DNA of 64,000 bases, from contig DATFYE010000113.1 in the NCBI GenBank assembly GCA_035315185.1, forward strand, positions 17,397 to 81,396. The letters run 5' to 3'. The notes below the pieces were generated by a model. The model ran no database searches, was not told where the DNA came from, and worked only from the letters and a program-made list of their open reading frames with translations. Below are positions 1 to 8,095 of this stretch, piece after piece. Each line of letters opens with the position of its first letter. Positions within the stretch are counted from its first letter, which is position 1. Both the position numbers and the translations under genes were made by a program. This DNA is from JADGQN01 sp035315185. GTDB lineage: Bacteria > Desulfobacterota > Syntrophorhabdia > Syntrophorhabdales > WCHB1-27.

Positions 1-65
1 ATGAGATAACGGTTCACCGGAGATTATCGTCGTAGCATTCAATTCTGACAAAGGAGTTTGTACAC

Positions 66-269
66 ATGGCACAAGGAACAGTGAAGTGGTTCAACGATGC
101 TAAGGGCTTCGGCTTTATTACCCAGGATGGTGGCGGGGACATTTTTGTCCATCACTCCGCCATTCAAGGGGAGGGCTTCAAGTCTTTGTCGGAAGGCCAG
201 AGGGTTGAATTTGACGTCGTGCAGGGACAGAAAGGACCAGCCGCAGCAAATGTTCAGAAGATAAAATAG
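66..269 (+). CDS. cspA: Cold-shock domain protein (CspA family)
   Basis: A 67-residue single-domain cold-shock protein, the usual family length. RNP1 (KGFGFIT, residues 13-19) and RNP2 (DIFVHH, residues 25-30) are intact, so it should bind single-stranded RNA or DNA as a five-stranded OB fold in the cytoplasm. AAAGGAG ends about ten bases before the ATG and fixes the start. The gene stands alone with at least 65 bases of leader in the window. Whether it responds to cold cannot be told from sequence, since many paralogues are constitutive. Confidence 0.96.
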   Translation: MAQGTVKWFNDAKGFGFITQDGGGDIFVHHSAIQGEGFKSLSEGQRVEFDVVQGQKGPAAANVQKIK

Positions 270-534
270 GCAATCGAGGATACGTGGCAGCCAGTGGACC
301 CTTCAGGAACCGGGGATATGGCTGAGGAGACTGCGCGATCGCAGGTAAGATCGGGAGCGGCAGGAGACAGCCTTGAAACTGATGCTCATTACGACTTGCA
401 GTGTTTGCTAATCCACTAAGGCTTCAACGCCTTTCCACGACATAACAGGCGACTTCTTAATATGATTGATAGATTGAGCAATAGCAGTGGCGATAAAGCC
501 GGTCGATTCACTGAGTGGGATACCTAAAATCAAT

Positions 535-1062
535 TCAGCTATTCTTTCCAATCTGCGTGTACTTTTTTTCAAATTCCAGAGGCTTGAATCCTATCCTTAT
601 CTGCTTACCAGATTTTGCTTGTATTATATGGCTGCATATAACATCTTTGATGACCCATTCGGAAATGTTCGCGTTATCAATACATGCACCGCTTAGGTTT
701 GCCTTTGTTAAATCTGTCTTTATGAGAATAGAGGCAGTTAAGGTAGCGTCAGTGAGATCGGCTCCGCTGAGATCGGCATCGCTGAGATCGGCTCCAATGA
801 GATCGGCTGCAAAGAGATCGACTATAGTGAGCTTGGCTGCAATGAGGTTGGCTCCAATGAGGTTGGCTCCGCTGAGATCGGCATCGCTGAGGTCGGCATC
901 GCTGAGGTCAGCATCGCTGAGGTCAGCTGCAATGAGGTTGGCTCCAATGAGGTTGGCTCCCCCGAGCTTGGCTCCGCTGAGGTTCCATCCTTTTTTTGGC
1001 ATTTCCCCTGCAACGACGGCCAAATGAACAAGCCTCGCCCAAGTTTGCTCTCTTGTCATCAT
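535..1062 (-). CDS. Pentapeptide-repeat protein
   Basis: A 175-residue protein built largely of A(D/N)LSX pentapeptides from about residue 27 to residue 130, for example the series ADLSDADLSDADLSDADLS. Such repeats fold as a right-handed quadrilateral beta helix. Some relatives mimic DNA (the Qnr/MfpA gyrase protectors), but most have no known role, and nothing here points to gyrase. The N-terminal 25 and C-terminal 40 residues lie outside the repeats. The DNA is itself tandemly repetitive (GCTGAGATCGGCATC-like units at 755-960), so unit number could change by slippage. No signal peptide, so it is probably cytoplasmic. A second in-frame ATG follows the first directly. Confidence 0.85.
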   Translation of the reverse strand: MMTREQTWARLVHLAVVAGEMPKKGWNLSGAKLGGANLIGANLIAADLSDADLSDADLSDADLSGANLIGANLIAAKLTIVDLFAADLIGADLSDADLSGADLTDATLTASILIKTDLTKANLSGACIDNANISEWVIKDVICSHIIQAKSGKQIRIGFKPLEFEKKYTQIGKNS

Positions 1063-1101
1063 CTCTTATTATATCATCGGCTGTGCGTTCATAGTTGATA
1101 A

Positions 1102-1197
1102 CCCTCTGCTCCAAGCCCACCCTACCATGCTGTCTATTGTACTGCGTGTGAGCTACACGGGTTCAGGCATCTTAGCAGCCACGGAATACCCACATAG
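1102..1197 (+). pseudogene. Truncated remnant of a small zinc-ribbon gene
   Basis: After a TAA at 1099-1101, the open frame encodes SPPYHAVYCTAC and then a short unrelated tail. The same twelve residues are encoded at 7944-7979. The two copies differ only at third positions (TAT/TAC, TGT/TGC, TGT/TGC), which is what coding selection leaves behind. The copy here lacks the upstream CPNCGQ half seen near 7850, so I read it as a broken relic. It overlaps no other good gene and lies about 120 bases upstream of the membrane coiled-coil gene. Confidence 0.4.
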
Positions 1198-1316
1198 ATA
1201 GTAAGACACAGGTATTGCTCGCTGCGAATGCGACGTCAATGTGACACCCTACGTGAATTGAACTCACTACAGACCGGGTGTATGCTATGAGTCAAAATCC
1301 AGCAGAAGGGGCAATC

Positions 1317-1805
1317 ATGGGCAACAAAGAAGATATTAAGGCAAATACCTTTGAGAAGATTCTTATGGCAAAGAAGGCATCGGCGAGAAACATGACCGGC
1401 ACCGAAGACCTGCTGAGCGCCATGAGTGCCACAAGCAACCAAGATACAGAGGCAGAGACCGAGAAACCACGTAAAGCACATAAGACACGTTGGTTACAGA
1501 TCCTTGTGGCATGCTGTTGCATTCTCATCATAGCCGCCGCAGGAATAGACTTTCTCTACGTCAACTCTGAAATTAGTGCAGTCCAATCCGCCGTCGGATC
1601 AGCCGTCAAAGATCTCGATACGCTCAAGGCACAACTGGCTGTGACCGACGTAAGAAAACAGCTTACCGCTGTCACTGCCGAGGTGGAGGACCTCAAGGCA
1701 ACCAACACACAGCTCCGGGCTGAGGTGAAAGAGATGAGGGATACCCTTGAAGCGCTGAAAGCAAGGAAAAACGGCGTTGTTCCTGCGCCACAAAAACGCA
1801 GGTGA
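1317..1805 (+). CDS. Single-pass membrane protein with coiled coil (copy 1)
   Basis: Function unknown. It has a charged cytoplasmic N-terminus, one hydrophobic helix (ILVACCCILIIAAAGIDFLY), and a heptad-rich C-terminal region (DLDTLKAQL ... ALKARK) that looks like a coiled coil. The ATG at 1317 follows AGAAGGGG with five bases between and is my preferred start (162 residues). A GTG at 1278 would lengthen the protein, and an ATG at 1366 would match the start of the paralogue at 15881. The two proteins align over their whole length (MTGTEDLL/MTGTEELL, EVEDLK, QLRAE, ALKARKN, a basic end). This marks a gene duplication within 15 kb. It is probably a membrane-anchored scaffold, but no family is recognised. 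Confidence 0.75.
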   Translation: MGNKEDIKANTFEKILMAKKASARNMTGTEDLLSAMSATSNQDTEAETEKPRKAHKTRWLQILVACCCILIIAAAGIDFLYVNSEISAVQSAVGSAVKDLDTLKAQLAVTDVRKQLTAVTAEVEDLKATNTQLRAEVKEMRDTLEALKARKNGVVPAPQKRR

Positions 1806-1874
1806 CAGTCAGGGTCAAGAAGCAACCCATATGAACAGAGATGCTACTTGTCAATGAAGGATTAGAATTACAGC

Positions 1875-2105
1875 ATGGCTAAGGTGAAGATTTACATCGT
1901 CGGAAAAGATAGAAAAGTGGGTGCCATGGTAAAAGCGTTGGCACGTGAGATAGCTGGTTTCCAGCCGGTTAGAGGAGCAACAAAGGAGTTTCTCGCCGCA
2001 CATGGATACTATTTGTTTGATTTCCCTAGTGCTTCCAGAGCAGCGGAGTTCAAGGAAGCCGTCCGGAAGTATCTGCCCGTTTCGTTGGCCACAATCCAGG
2101 AATGA
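1875..2105 (+). CDS. Small conserved-looking protein, unknown
   Basis: A 76-residue protein starting MAKVKIYIVGKDRK, with a probable alternating beta/alpha pattern and a distinctive AAHGYYLFDFPSA stretch. No signal peptide or membrane helix, so it is probably cytoplasmic. Family not recognised. A fragment encoding HGYYLFDF recurs at 6604-6654 with mostly silent changes, which supports this being a real protein family that was once present twice here. It lies 69 bases after the coiled-coil gene on the same strand and could be cotranscribed with it. Confidence 0.6.
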   Translation: MAKVKIYIVGKDRKVGAMVKALAREIAGFQPVRGATKEFLAAHGYYLFDFPSASRAAEFKEAVRKYLPVSLATIQE

Positions 2106-2219
2106 ACCCAATCCAGTTGAGGATCCTCAAGGGGGAAATGGCACGGGTATAGGCAGGAATGGACAGAAGAGGCAGCGCGGAATGGTAGGGCCTGAAAGAA
2201 ACCCCTGCAGGCGGATGGT

Positions 2220-2690
2220 CTAATCTTTCTCTAAAAGCACCTTCTTATAGCTAATCTTGTAAGTCAGCTGAGAAGGATTCTCGACAGGTTCCTGCAAGAT
2301 TGGCAAGGCCGAACAGGTCCACGTAGTTTCACCCGGCTTGATGATGGCGGCCCACTGGTAATCGCTGCCTGCGCCCACCTTCGCGATGTTTATCAGGTAC
2401 CCCGGTTTGAGTACGGCAATGGACCACTTCACCTCTTTGACTCTTCTGCCACTCTTATTGTCAATTGAGATGCGCAGAGGAAACGCATTAGAACAGGTGG
2501 CAGGATCGTAGCGCACGGCCATTTCAACCCTGCCTGGCAAATACTGGGTTTCATAGTGCCTGTAGAGCGTAAGAACACTTATCCCGATGCTACAGAGGAC
2601 GATCACAACACGAGCGCGCCCGGGGAGCTTGGACCAAGACGCCAAAATTATGATGAGGGCTATAACCCATATCCATAGCATCTCTACCAA
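2220..2690 (-). CDS. Membrane-anchored protein, unknown
   Basis: A 156-residue protein with two closely spaced hydrophobic helices at the N-terminus (residues 4-18 and 27-42), followed by a soluble domain of about 100 residues rich in beta-strand pattern, probably periplasmic. The soluble part has two cysteines, one in ATCSN and one in TWTCSAL, that could pair. The frame opens with TTG at 2690; an ATG at 2681 (MLWIWVIA) is the likelier start. It stands alone and convergent with the gene at 1875. Family not recognised. Confidence 0.6.
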   Translation of the reverse strand: MVEMLWIWVIALIIILASWSKLPGRARVVIVLCSIGISVLTLYRHYETQYLPGRVEMAVRYDPATCSNAFPLRISIDNKSGRRVKEVKWSIAVLKPGYLINIAKVGAGSDYQWAAIIKPGETTWTCSALPILQEPVENPSQLTYKISYKKVLLEKD

Positions 2691-3016
2691 CTATCTATAG
2701 CATAACGAGGAGTCACTGACCAACTGGATAGGTGGCAAAGCGTTCAGAAGATACTCTTCCCCGTCAAGGAAACTGCAAGATTACCCGGTGCCTTCTGAAA
2801 TATTTTGGAAAACAGTTGAGCATGGACGGTATTTCGATCATATGGAACCATGGCGGCTTTCGATTGATTATCAAAGTCCCTTCCTCCCTCAGCAATACTG
2901 GCTAAAAATATGCGTTCTATGAGAGAAAACACTTGTACAGCCAGTAAAGGCGTGGTATTAAAAGATTGTACGCTTGTAGAAGCGCGCCAAATCTAACCGC
3001 TTAAGGAGGAAGATGT

Positions 3017-3289
3017 ATGACAAAAGCAGAGCTAATCGAAAAGATGGCGAAGGATGCAAAAGTCACCAAAGCAGCGGCTGACAAAGCAATTGATTCATTT
3101 GTCGATAATGTAAAGAAAGCCCTGAAGAAGGGAGAGAAGGTTACTCTTATCGGTTTCGGTACGTTCTCTGTGACGCAGAGAAAAGCAAGAAAAGGGAGAA
3201 ATCCGCAGACTGGTAAGGAGATAAAGATTGCTGCGAGGAAGGCTCCGAAATTCAAAGCTGGCAGTGACCTTAAGAAAGCGGTGAAGTAG
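3017..3289 (+). CDS. hup: HU-family DNA-binding protein
   Basis: A 90-residue nucleoid protein of the HU/IHF family. MTKAELIEKMA, the GFGTF turn near residues 47-50 and the RNPQTG beta-arm tip (residues 61-66, with the intercalating proline at 63) are all present. It binds and bends DNA with little sequence preference as a dimer. AAGGAGGA sits six bases before the ATG. It is alone, with no neighbour that suggests a special role such as IHF, so plain HU is the best call. Confidence 0.95.
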   Translation: MTKAELIEKMAKDAKVTKAAADKAIDSFVDNVKKALKKGEKVTLIGFGTFSVTQRKARKGRNPQTGKEIKIAARKAPKFKAGSDLKKAVK

Positions 3290-3597
3290 AAAGCAGTACG
3301 TTACTCGAGACGACGATTTTTCCACCCTGACCAGGAGGACCTAGTTATCGCTCTGGAACGGTGGAGGCGAATTAAGCTCAATACATAATCAGCAGGAACA
3401 CCGTTGCGCTGATTCGAGAGCCTCATTTAGTACTTCCTGTAGTGTTGAAAATCCCACTTGCTCACGGAGTTGCGGATTATGTACGGTAATTGTCGGTTCT
3501 CTACAATTTATCTCATCCAACATGATCCTCTCGCGACGTGTTTGAACAGCAGTATCTATAGGCCATAAAGCTTAATAAAAAAGTATTAATTATTTGC
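3290..3597. other. Non-coding stretch after hup
   Basis: About 300 bases with no convincing coding frame and no hairpin followed by a T run. The antisense frame that crosses 3513-3746 looks spurious, because it overlaps a good promoter and has no recognisable protein features. Confidence 0.5.
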
Positions 3598-3625
3598 TTG
3601 ACAGAACCTATACCGATGCTACAAT
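3598..3625 (+). promoter_or_regulatory. Sigma-70-type promoter for the tannase-like gene
   Basis: TTGACA at 3598-3603 and TACAAT at 3620-3625 are 16 bases apart, close to the sigma-70 consensus. The next coding start on this strand is at 4047, so a transcript would carry a leader of more than 400 bases. The AT-rich DNA just upstream (about 3570-3597) could act as an UP element. Confidence 0.6.
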
Positions 3626-4046
3626 CACAATAGGGGGACGAAAACTCGCTTCTGAAGGGTCCCTTAGGGATAGAACGCAGCGAGCATTTTAGAGCGAAGA
3701 TAATCGAGCTGCCTCCGCAGGATAAATCTTCCGGCAGTTCACTCACATTCTAATTGGAGACCAAGATGGGCTGTTTGACAGAAAGGGGTGATTCCATTGG
3801 ACAACTATCTTTCCGAAGCTTGATCGTCTCGATCGAGTAGAAGATCACTCTTTCCATAAACTCAAAGGGGGAGCGCTGTAAACAACAAACACGCAAGCAA
3901 GTTCCTATCAAATCTAGTGCTCAGGGGGCGTCTGAACCCAGGGGGAAAGGAGGTAACGCTGTAAAATGCCACACTGAAACAAAAATCGACACCGGGCTTA
4001 GTTTCCACTGATCACTTAACAAAATGTATGAAAAGGAGAAAAATTT
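3626..4046 (+). promoter_or_regulatory. Long structured 5' leader of unknown class
   Basis: The roughly 420-base stretch between promoter and tannase-like gene has several pairing elements: CTCGCT with AGCGAG around a GGGTCCC-rich loop (about 3643-3690), and CTGCC with GGCAG near 3710-3735. It also holds two similar blocks, AGGGGGAGCGCTGTAAA near 3867 and AGGAGGTAACGCTGTAAA near 3949. The second block places a Shine-Dalgarno-like site before a four-codon frame (ATG CCA CAC TGA). It may hold a riboswitch, an attenuator or a small RNA. I could not match it to any known riboswitch consensus. Confidence 0.35.
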
Positions 4047-5951
4047 ATGAAAACAGCGAGACTGACAGCGCGTTTACTGTGCATCGCAATGATGCTGGCC
4101 CTCCTGCCCGCCGTGGGATGGGCTACGGACCCATTAGCCCTGCCCGCACCGACCGGAACGCTGCATGTAACGGTGGATGGTACGTCCTTTACCGTAACCT
4201 ACTATCAGAATGTCGTCTATGTGACGAATCCTGTCCAAGTAAAGAGCGGCTCAACTTACACGTATAACTACCAGTCGATGAACATCTATGTGCCTCAGAA
4301 TGCCACAGAGAATTCCCCCATCATTCTGCAGGACAACAACAGCGGGTGGATTGGCGCCCCGCCGGGCGCTTCAGTCGTGGACGGCACAGCGTACAGCACC
4401 GATTCAACAAATACAACTAATCAAAAGGTAGCCGCGGAGTTGAGGGCGGGTTACGTCATCGCGAACGTCGGCTGCCGCAGCCGTAACACGACAGATGTAA
4501 ACGGCAACTATATCGGCCACGCCCCCGCCCAGGTTGTGGACGTCAAAGCCGCTATCCGCTACCTGCGTTACAATGACGCAGCCATGCCCGGCACCACGAA
4601 GCGCATCATCATCACCGGAACCAGCGGCGGCGGCGCACTGGGTGTGGCCATTGCGGCCGGCGGCAACAACCCGGACTACTACCCCTACCTGTACGCGCTC
4701 GGGGCCGCAGGCGTCACCTGTAATAGCAGCACCTGCTCTTCCACGCTCGAGGACGATGTGTTTGGGACGGTGCTCTACTGCCCGATCGCCGACCTGAATC
4801 ACATGGACGCGGCCTATGAGTGGATGTACGGCCAGACCAGGAAGGAACTACCCACCTTCGTAATGCCGGACGGAACGGTCTTAACCTACTCCACAGCACA
4901 GTATGATGCCTCCGACTTTTATGCGGCGGACTACGTCACCTATTTCAATGGTCTCGGCCTGACGGATGAGAATGGAAAAGGACTGACCGCCTCGAATTTC
5001 CGCGACGCCATCAAAGCCGCAGCCGAGTACGGAGTCGAGAAAGCGTATCGTGAGCTCGGCACAGCACAGATGGCTGCCGACAGCAGCAGCAGTACATACC
5101 CGGACAGCAGCTGGTACTCGGTAAACAAGAAGGGCAAAGCGACCGTCAATTTGGACAAGTACCTGTACTTTGTTGCAAAGAACACACAGTTGAAGGGTAT
5201 TCCGGCATCCGACAATCTTGCCTCACCCCTCCCCAAGCCCGAGCCTAGTCACAACGAGTCCACCGAAGCCGGCACCACATCACAGGCATACAGCAACTTT
5301 GACGACTGGGCCTGGAACAACAACGCCATCAAGGGTGACGGCGTCGGTTACGACGATACCGGCCTACAATGGAAAGATTTCATTCAGACCAATGCCGGCA
5401 AGGCGGTGGTGAAGCAGATGGATATGATAAGCCCAATGCCGTACCTGGTGAAGGGCACGGGCGACGCCGCACCGTACTGGTACTTCCGTGCTGGGATGAA
5501 AGACCGTGACACATCCTTCGATGTGCCAGTTGCCCTGTACTATGCCGTCCTGAACTCCAGATATGTCGACGACGTGAACTTCAATCTCGCGTGGCTGAAG
5601 CCGCACGCGGGCGACTACGACGTGCCGGAGGCCTATGAGTGGGTCGCCGAGGCTGTGGACAATGCGAAATACTTTGACCTCGTGGACGCTGCGATACCCA
5701 ATACGGTAACTCAAGGCTTCAGCCTCCCCACCGGCGATCAGTATAACGTAATCACTTACAGAAGCAGCAACAAGAAAGTCTTTAATGTCGTAAATGGACA
5801 GGCTGTCGTAACTCCTCCTGCCAAGAAGGATGCTACAGTGACCCTGACGGTTAGAGTCGTCAGCGACAGAATTTTCGCCTTCGGCTTCTACAACTACGGC
5901 AAGGTCGATGTGACCCGCGAATTTGCGTTCATTGTACCCGCGGGCAAATAA
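4047..5951 (+). CDS. Secreted subtype-B tannase-like esterase with a C-terminal Ig-like domain
   Basis: A 634-residue alpha/beta hydrolase. A signal peptide covers about residues 1-26 (cleavage after VGWA). The nucleophile elbow GTSGGG has Ser193, and DRDTS (Asp486/Asp488) and PHAGDYD (His520) complete a triad laid out as in subtype-B bacterial tannases, together with a DAAYEW segment (254-259). These enzymes hydrolyse gallate or related phenolic esters. The real substrate here is unknown; feruloyl or other aromatic esters are possible. Residues from about 555 to the end (LPTGDQYN ... VTLTVRV) look like an atrophied bacterial Ig-type domain, perhaps for surface or polymer binding. AAGGAG nine bases before the ATG sets the start. 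Single gene with its own promoter and terminator. Confidence 0.8.
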   Translation: MKTARLTARLLCIAMMLALLPAVGWATDPLALPAPTGTLHVTVDGTSFTVTYYQNVVYVTNPVQVKSGSTYTYNYQSMNIYVPQNATENSPIILQDNNSGWIGAPPGASVVDGTAYSTDSTNTTNQKVAAELRAGYVIANVGCRSRNTTDVNGNYIGHAPAQVVDVKAAIRYLRYNDAAMPGTTKRIIITGTSGGGALGVAIAAGGNNPDYYPYLYALGAAGVTCNSSTCSSTLEDDVFGTVLYCPIADLNHMDAAYEWMYGQTRKELPTFVMPDGTVLTYSTAQYDASDFYAADYVTYFNGLGLTDENGKGLTASNFRDAIKAAAEYGVEKAYRELGTAQMAADSSSSTYPDSSWYSVNKKGKATVNLDKYLYFVAKNTQLKGIPASDNLASPLPKPEPSHNESTEAGTTSQAYSNFDDWAWNNNAIKGDGVGYDDTGLQWKDFIQTNAGKAVVKQMDMISPMPYLVKGTGDAAPYWYFRAGMKDRDTSFDVPVALYYAVLNSRYVDDVNFNLAWLKPHAGDYDVPEAYEWVAEAVDNAKYFDLVDAAIPNTVTQGFSLPTGDQYNVITYRSSNKKVFNVVNGQAVVTPPAKKDATVTLTVRVVSDRIFAFGFYNYGKVDVTREFAFIVPAGK

Positions 5952-6347
5952 ATTGTCGATATCAAAAAGTTAGCCCAATATTAGTCCAGGCGACCGACAG
6001 GGCTTGTTGTCTGTGTAATGCAGGCAATAAGCCCTTTAGGTTTCATCGCCTGTTTGAATGCATCGGCGATGCCGAGGGGTCTGGCAAAACTTGTCTTTGC
6101 CTGGGTCGTAACCATAACACGGCGGCAAACGGGTGGGAACACCTGAAACGTTCATTGCGGCAGTCGAAAAGAAATGACCGGTAGCTTCTACTCTTTAGCA
6201 GAAGAACCGGGGCACTTATGCGTAGCTTTTGGTTTACGTGATGGCTTCTTTTGGTTGCTGGTATTTCCCATTCTCGATTTCTATAGGTAATTGGTAATTT
6301 TCTAACAATATAGCCATTGAAGAATAGTAGGTGGAGTCCTCAGCCCC
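5952..6347. other. Non-coding stretch after the tannase-like gene
   Basis: Apart from the terminator at 5999-6040, I see no coding frame, no strong hairpin and no repeat in this stretch of roughly 400 bases. Confidence 0.5.
5999..6040 (+). terminator. Intrinsic terminator of the tannase-like gene
   Basis: AGGGCTT (5999-6005) pairs with AAGCCCT (6029-6035). The inner GTTGTCTG pairs with CAGGCAAT apart from one mismatch and one wobble, leaving a seven-base loop. The stem of about 15 pairs is followed by TTTAGGTTT. It lies 48 bases past the stop codon. Confidence 0.75.
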
Positions 6348-6452
6348 TTACAGCTCCACCCCATGCAGGAACACAGCAGATATGACTGTCCCCACTAAAA
6401 CGGCTAGGACGAATACCAACACCATCAGCGTTGCGTAGAGAATCCGTCTCAT
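6348..6452 (-). CDS. 34-residue hydrophobic membrane peptide
   Basis: A very short frame encoding MRRILYATLMVLVFVLAVLV, then a short tail ending FLHGVEL. It is one membrane helix behind two arginines, typical of a small inner-membrane protein. AAGGAAGGG lies seven bases before the ATG on the minus strand, a strong ribosome-binding site for so small a frame. Possible roles include a membrane regulator or a type I toxin, but nothing here decides between them. Confidence 0.55.
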   Translation of the reverse strand: MRRILYATLMVLVFVLAVLVGTVISAVFLHGVEL

Positions 6453-6603
6453 CAAATGCTCCCTTCCTTAAGGGAAAGTATAAGGAACCCTGCTTTCCAC
6501 ATGATAACATGACCGCCTAGAAAGGCAAGTGATTAAAGGCTTATTTTTTTGGTGGTCTAACGGGCTAATCATACAGGCTTAGAGAAAGGTTGCCTGCGGT
6601 AGT

Positions 6604-6654
6604 CCAAGCGAACATGGATACTACTTATTTGACTTCACTATCGGAATTCAATAA
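6604..6654 (+). pseudogene. C-terminal relic related to the 1875-2105 gene
   Basis: The frame encodes PSEHGYYLFDFTIGIQ and then stops. CATGGATACTA is shared with the gene at 1875, and the remaining differences in the HGYYLFDF codons are silent (TAC/TAT, TTA/TTG, GAC/GAT). No start or upstream half can be found, so this is a leftover of a second copy. Confidence 0.4.
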
Positions 6655-6729
6655 ATTCTTGCTTGGGTTAAATCTTCCATCAACATTCTCTGGCTCTAAA
6701 ATGTTAGGTGGGGACTATGGAGGAGGGAA

Positions 6730-7242
6730 ATGATTCCCGAAATCAAGAAAATTCTTTATGCGACGGATCTCAGTAAAAACTCAGCCTACGCCTTTTTTTA
6801 TGCTGCCGATATGGCAAAGAGACATGGCGCAAGCATTGTCATGTTACATTCCGTTGAACCTGGTCATCCGATATCTTACGCAGGATCCATGGTTGAAAGA
6901 ATGGTAAAAAACGCTAGAAAGGAGGAACAGGAAGAGGACGTTGAAGAAATCAAGAAAGGACTCGAGGAATTTTGTAAGAAAGTAGAGCCTCAAGCTGGCC
7001 ATGCATGTCTTGCACTGGTATCCAAAATCCTCGTTCCCTTGGGCCATCCCGTTGAAGAGATTCTGAAGATAGCGGATGAAGAAAGTTGCGATGCGATCGT
7101 CCTCGGGACCCACGGAAAAGGATGGTTGAAACAGACCTTTCTCGGAAGCGTGGCTTGTTCAGTATTGGAGCGCACCCGAAAACCGGTTTTCGTTATACCG
7201 TTGCCCTCCGAGAAAACCACTATTGATTGGGATAAAATCTGA
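6730..7242 (+). CDS. Universal stress protein (UspA family)
   Basis: A 170-residue single-domain Usp. The N-terminal KILYATDLSKNS strand and loop and the ATP-binding signature G126-T-H-G129-K-G131 ... F-L-G139-S140 match the ATP-binding branch of the family. Residues 54-86 form a charged helix-rich insertion that is longer than usual. Usp proteins are cytoplasmic and tied to stress survival; no partner is evident here. GGAGGAGGGAA directly precedes the ATG. Confidence 0.9.
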   Translation: MIPEIKKILYATDLSKNSAYAFFYAADMAKRHGASIVMLHSVEPGHPISYAGSMVERMVKNARKEEQEEDVEEIKKGLEEFCKKVEPQAGHACLALVSKILVPLGHPVEEILKIADEESCDAIVLGTHGKGWLKQTFLGSVACSVLERTRKPVFVIPLPSEKTTIDWDKI

Positions 7243-7360
7243 CAGATTGCTATCCAACGATAGAAGAAATATGGCCCTCAGTCTCCGCGTTCCCACGGGA
7301 CAATTCAAGGCCGTATTTGAGATATAGTGAGAGCCACTGGGCGCAGTAACGAAGGCTCCT

Positions 7361-7609
7361 TTAATGGAGCTGAGCCTGACCCTGACAAGTGGCACACGTA
7401 CAGTTAGCGCTGTGCGGTGAATCTGAAGCACGGGTGGGAACCTGTGATGCCGCAGCTCGTGCTTCCTTTGAAATCGTCACTGAATCAGTTTTACTCCCCT
7501 CATTTCCTTTTTGAGCCGTCTTGCTGTGTTTTGCCACCGTAGCAGGACGCGGAGCTTGTGACAGGGCATTTATCTTGGCCTGGTTTGGATCGATTGGGGA
7601 AACTGACAT
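7361..7609 (-). CDS. Small Cys-containing protein, unknown
   Basis: An 82-residue hydrophilic, probably disordered protein. A TDSVTISKEAR segment (about residues 41-51) recalls motifs in small motility-related and FlgM-like proteins, though the match is too short to claim kinship. The C-terminus has CTCATC, a possible metal site or disulfide. GGGAGG five to six bases before the ATG supports translation. No neighbour suggests a role. Confidence 0.55.
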   Translation of the reverse strand: MSVSPIDPNQAKINALSQAPRPATVAKHSKTAQKGNEGSKTDSVTISKEARAAASQVPTRASDSPHSANCTCATCQGQAQLH

Positions 7610-8095
7610 GTGCTGCCTCCCTTCTCAGTATTTGCCAGTATTATGTTATCGGAACTTTGATAGGATTCCTGAGGGTCTGAAAGATCACTAAAGACTTTAC
7701 TCGTAACTGGCAACCAAACTACTTGGAATACTTCCCGCGAGAACCTAATCCCAAAATACTCCCGCCTATTGGACTCCAGCCACATTTGCCGGTACAATTT
7801 AACCGGTGAGCGCTTATTCTGCTGAAGGTTTTCCTAGAGTAGTGATCTGCCCGAACTGTGGCCAAAAGATCCTGGCAACTCGTCCCCATATGCCCCCACC
7901 TTCATTTTACCCCCTGGAAAGAATACACTACGTCTTCACTTCAAGCCCACCCTACCATGCTGTCTACTGCACTGCGTGCCCCACGGGTCATCAACAATCC
8001 GTTTTGCAGGGAGGGGGGCGGTGTCCTTCCTCCTGCTTTTTTTGGCACACTCAAATTTGTAAAACCATAAGTTTTCTGTTTAGCCTTTGCTCCCG
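7610..8095. other. Intergenic stretch with a zinc-ribbon relic
   Basis: Between two minus-strand genes. The only thing I can support here is the zinc-ribbon relic at about 7806-8000. The rest shows no clear frame or hairpin. Confidence 0.45.
7806..8000 (+). pseudogene. Possible degraded zinc-ribbon gene
   Basis: The frame opens with GTG and encodes VVICPNCGQKILATRP, then, about 30 residues on, SPPYHAVYCTACPTGHQ. That gives CxxC-(about 33)-CxxC, a plausible zinc ribbon. The second half is also preserved, with silent changes only, at 1102-1197. Beyond about 8000 the frame runs antisense into the GHKL gene and loses sense. There is no good ribosome-binding site. It is either a small real protein or a relic; I favour a relic. 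Confidence 0.35.

Noticed and set aside
755..960. A non-coding tandem repeat
   Set aside because: The repeat is explained by the pentapeptide-repeat protein encoded on the other strand, whose frame is intact.
2744..2932. A 62-codon gene on the minus strand
   Set aside because: No ribosome-binding site, no recognisable pattern, and the region reads as an ordinary leader before hup.
3513..3746. A 77-codon gene on the minus strand
   Set aside because: It overlaps a good promoter and leader for the opposite strand, lacks a ribosome-binding site and has no protein-like pattern.
1112..7990. A shared insertion-sequence end at 1112 and 7942
   Set aside because: The shared stretch changes only at third codon positions and encodes the same residues, so it is a protein relic, not a transposon end.
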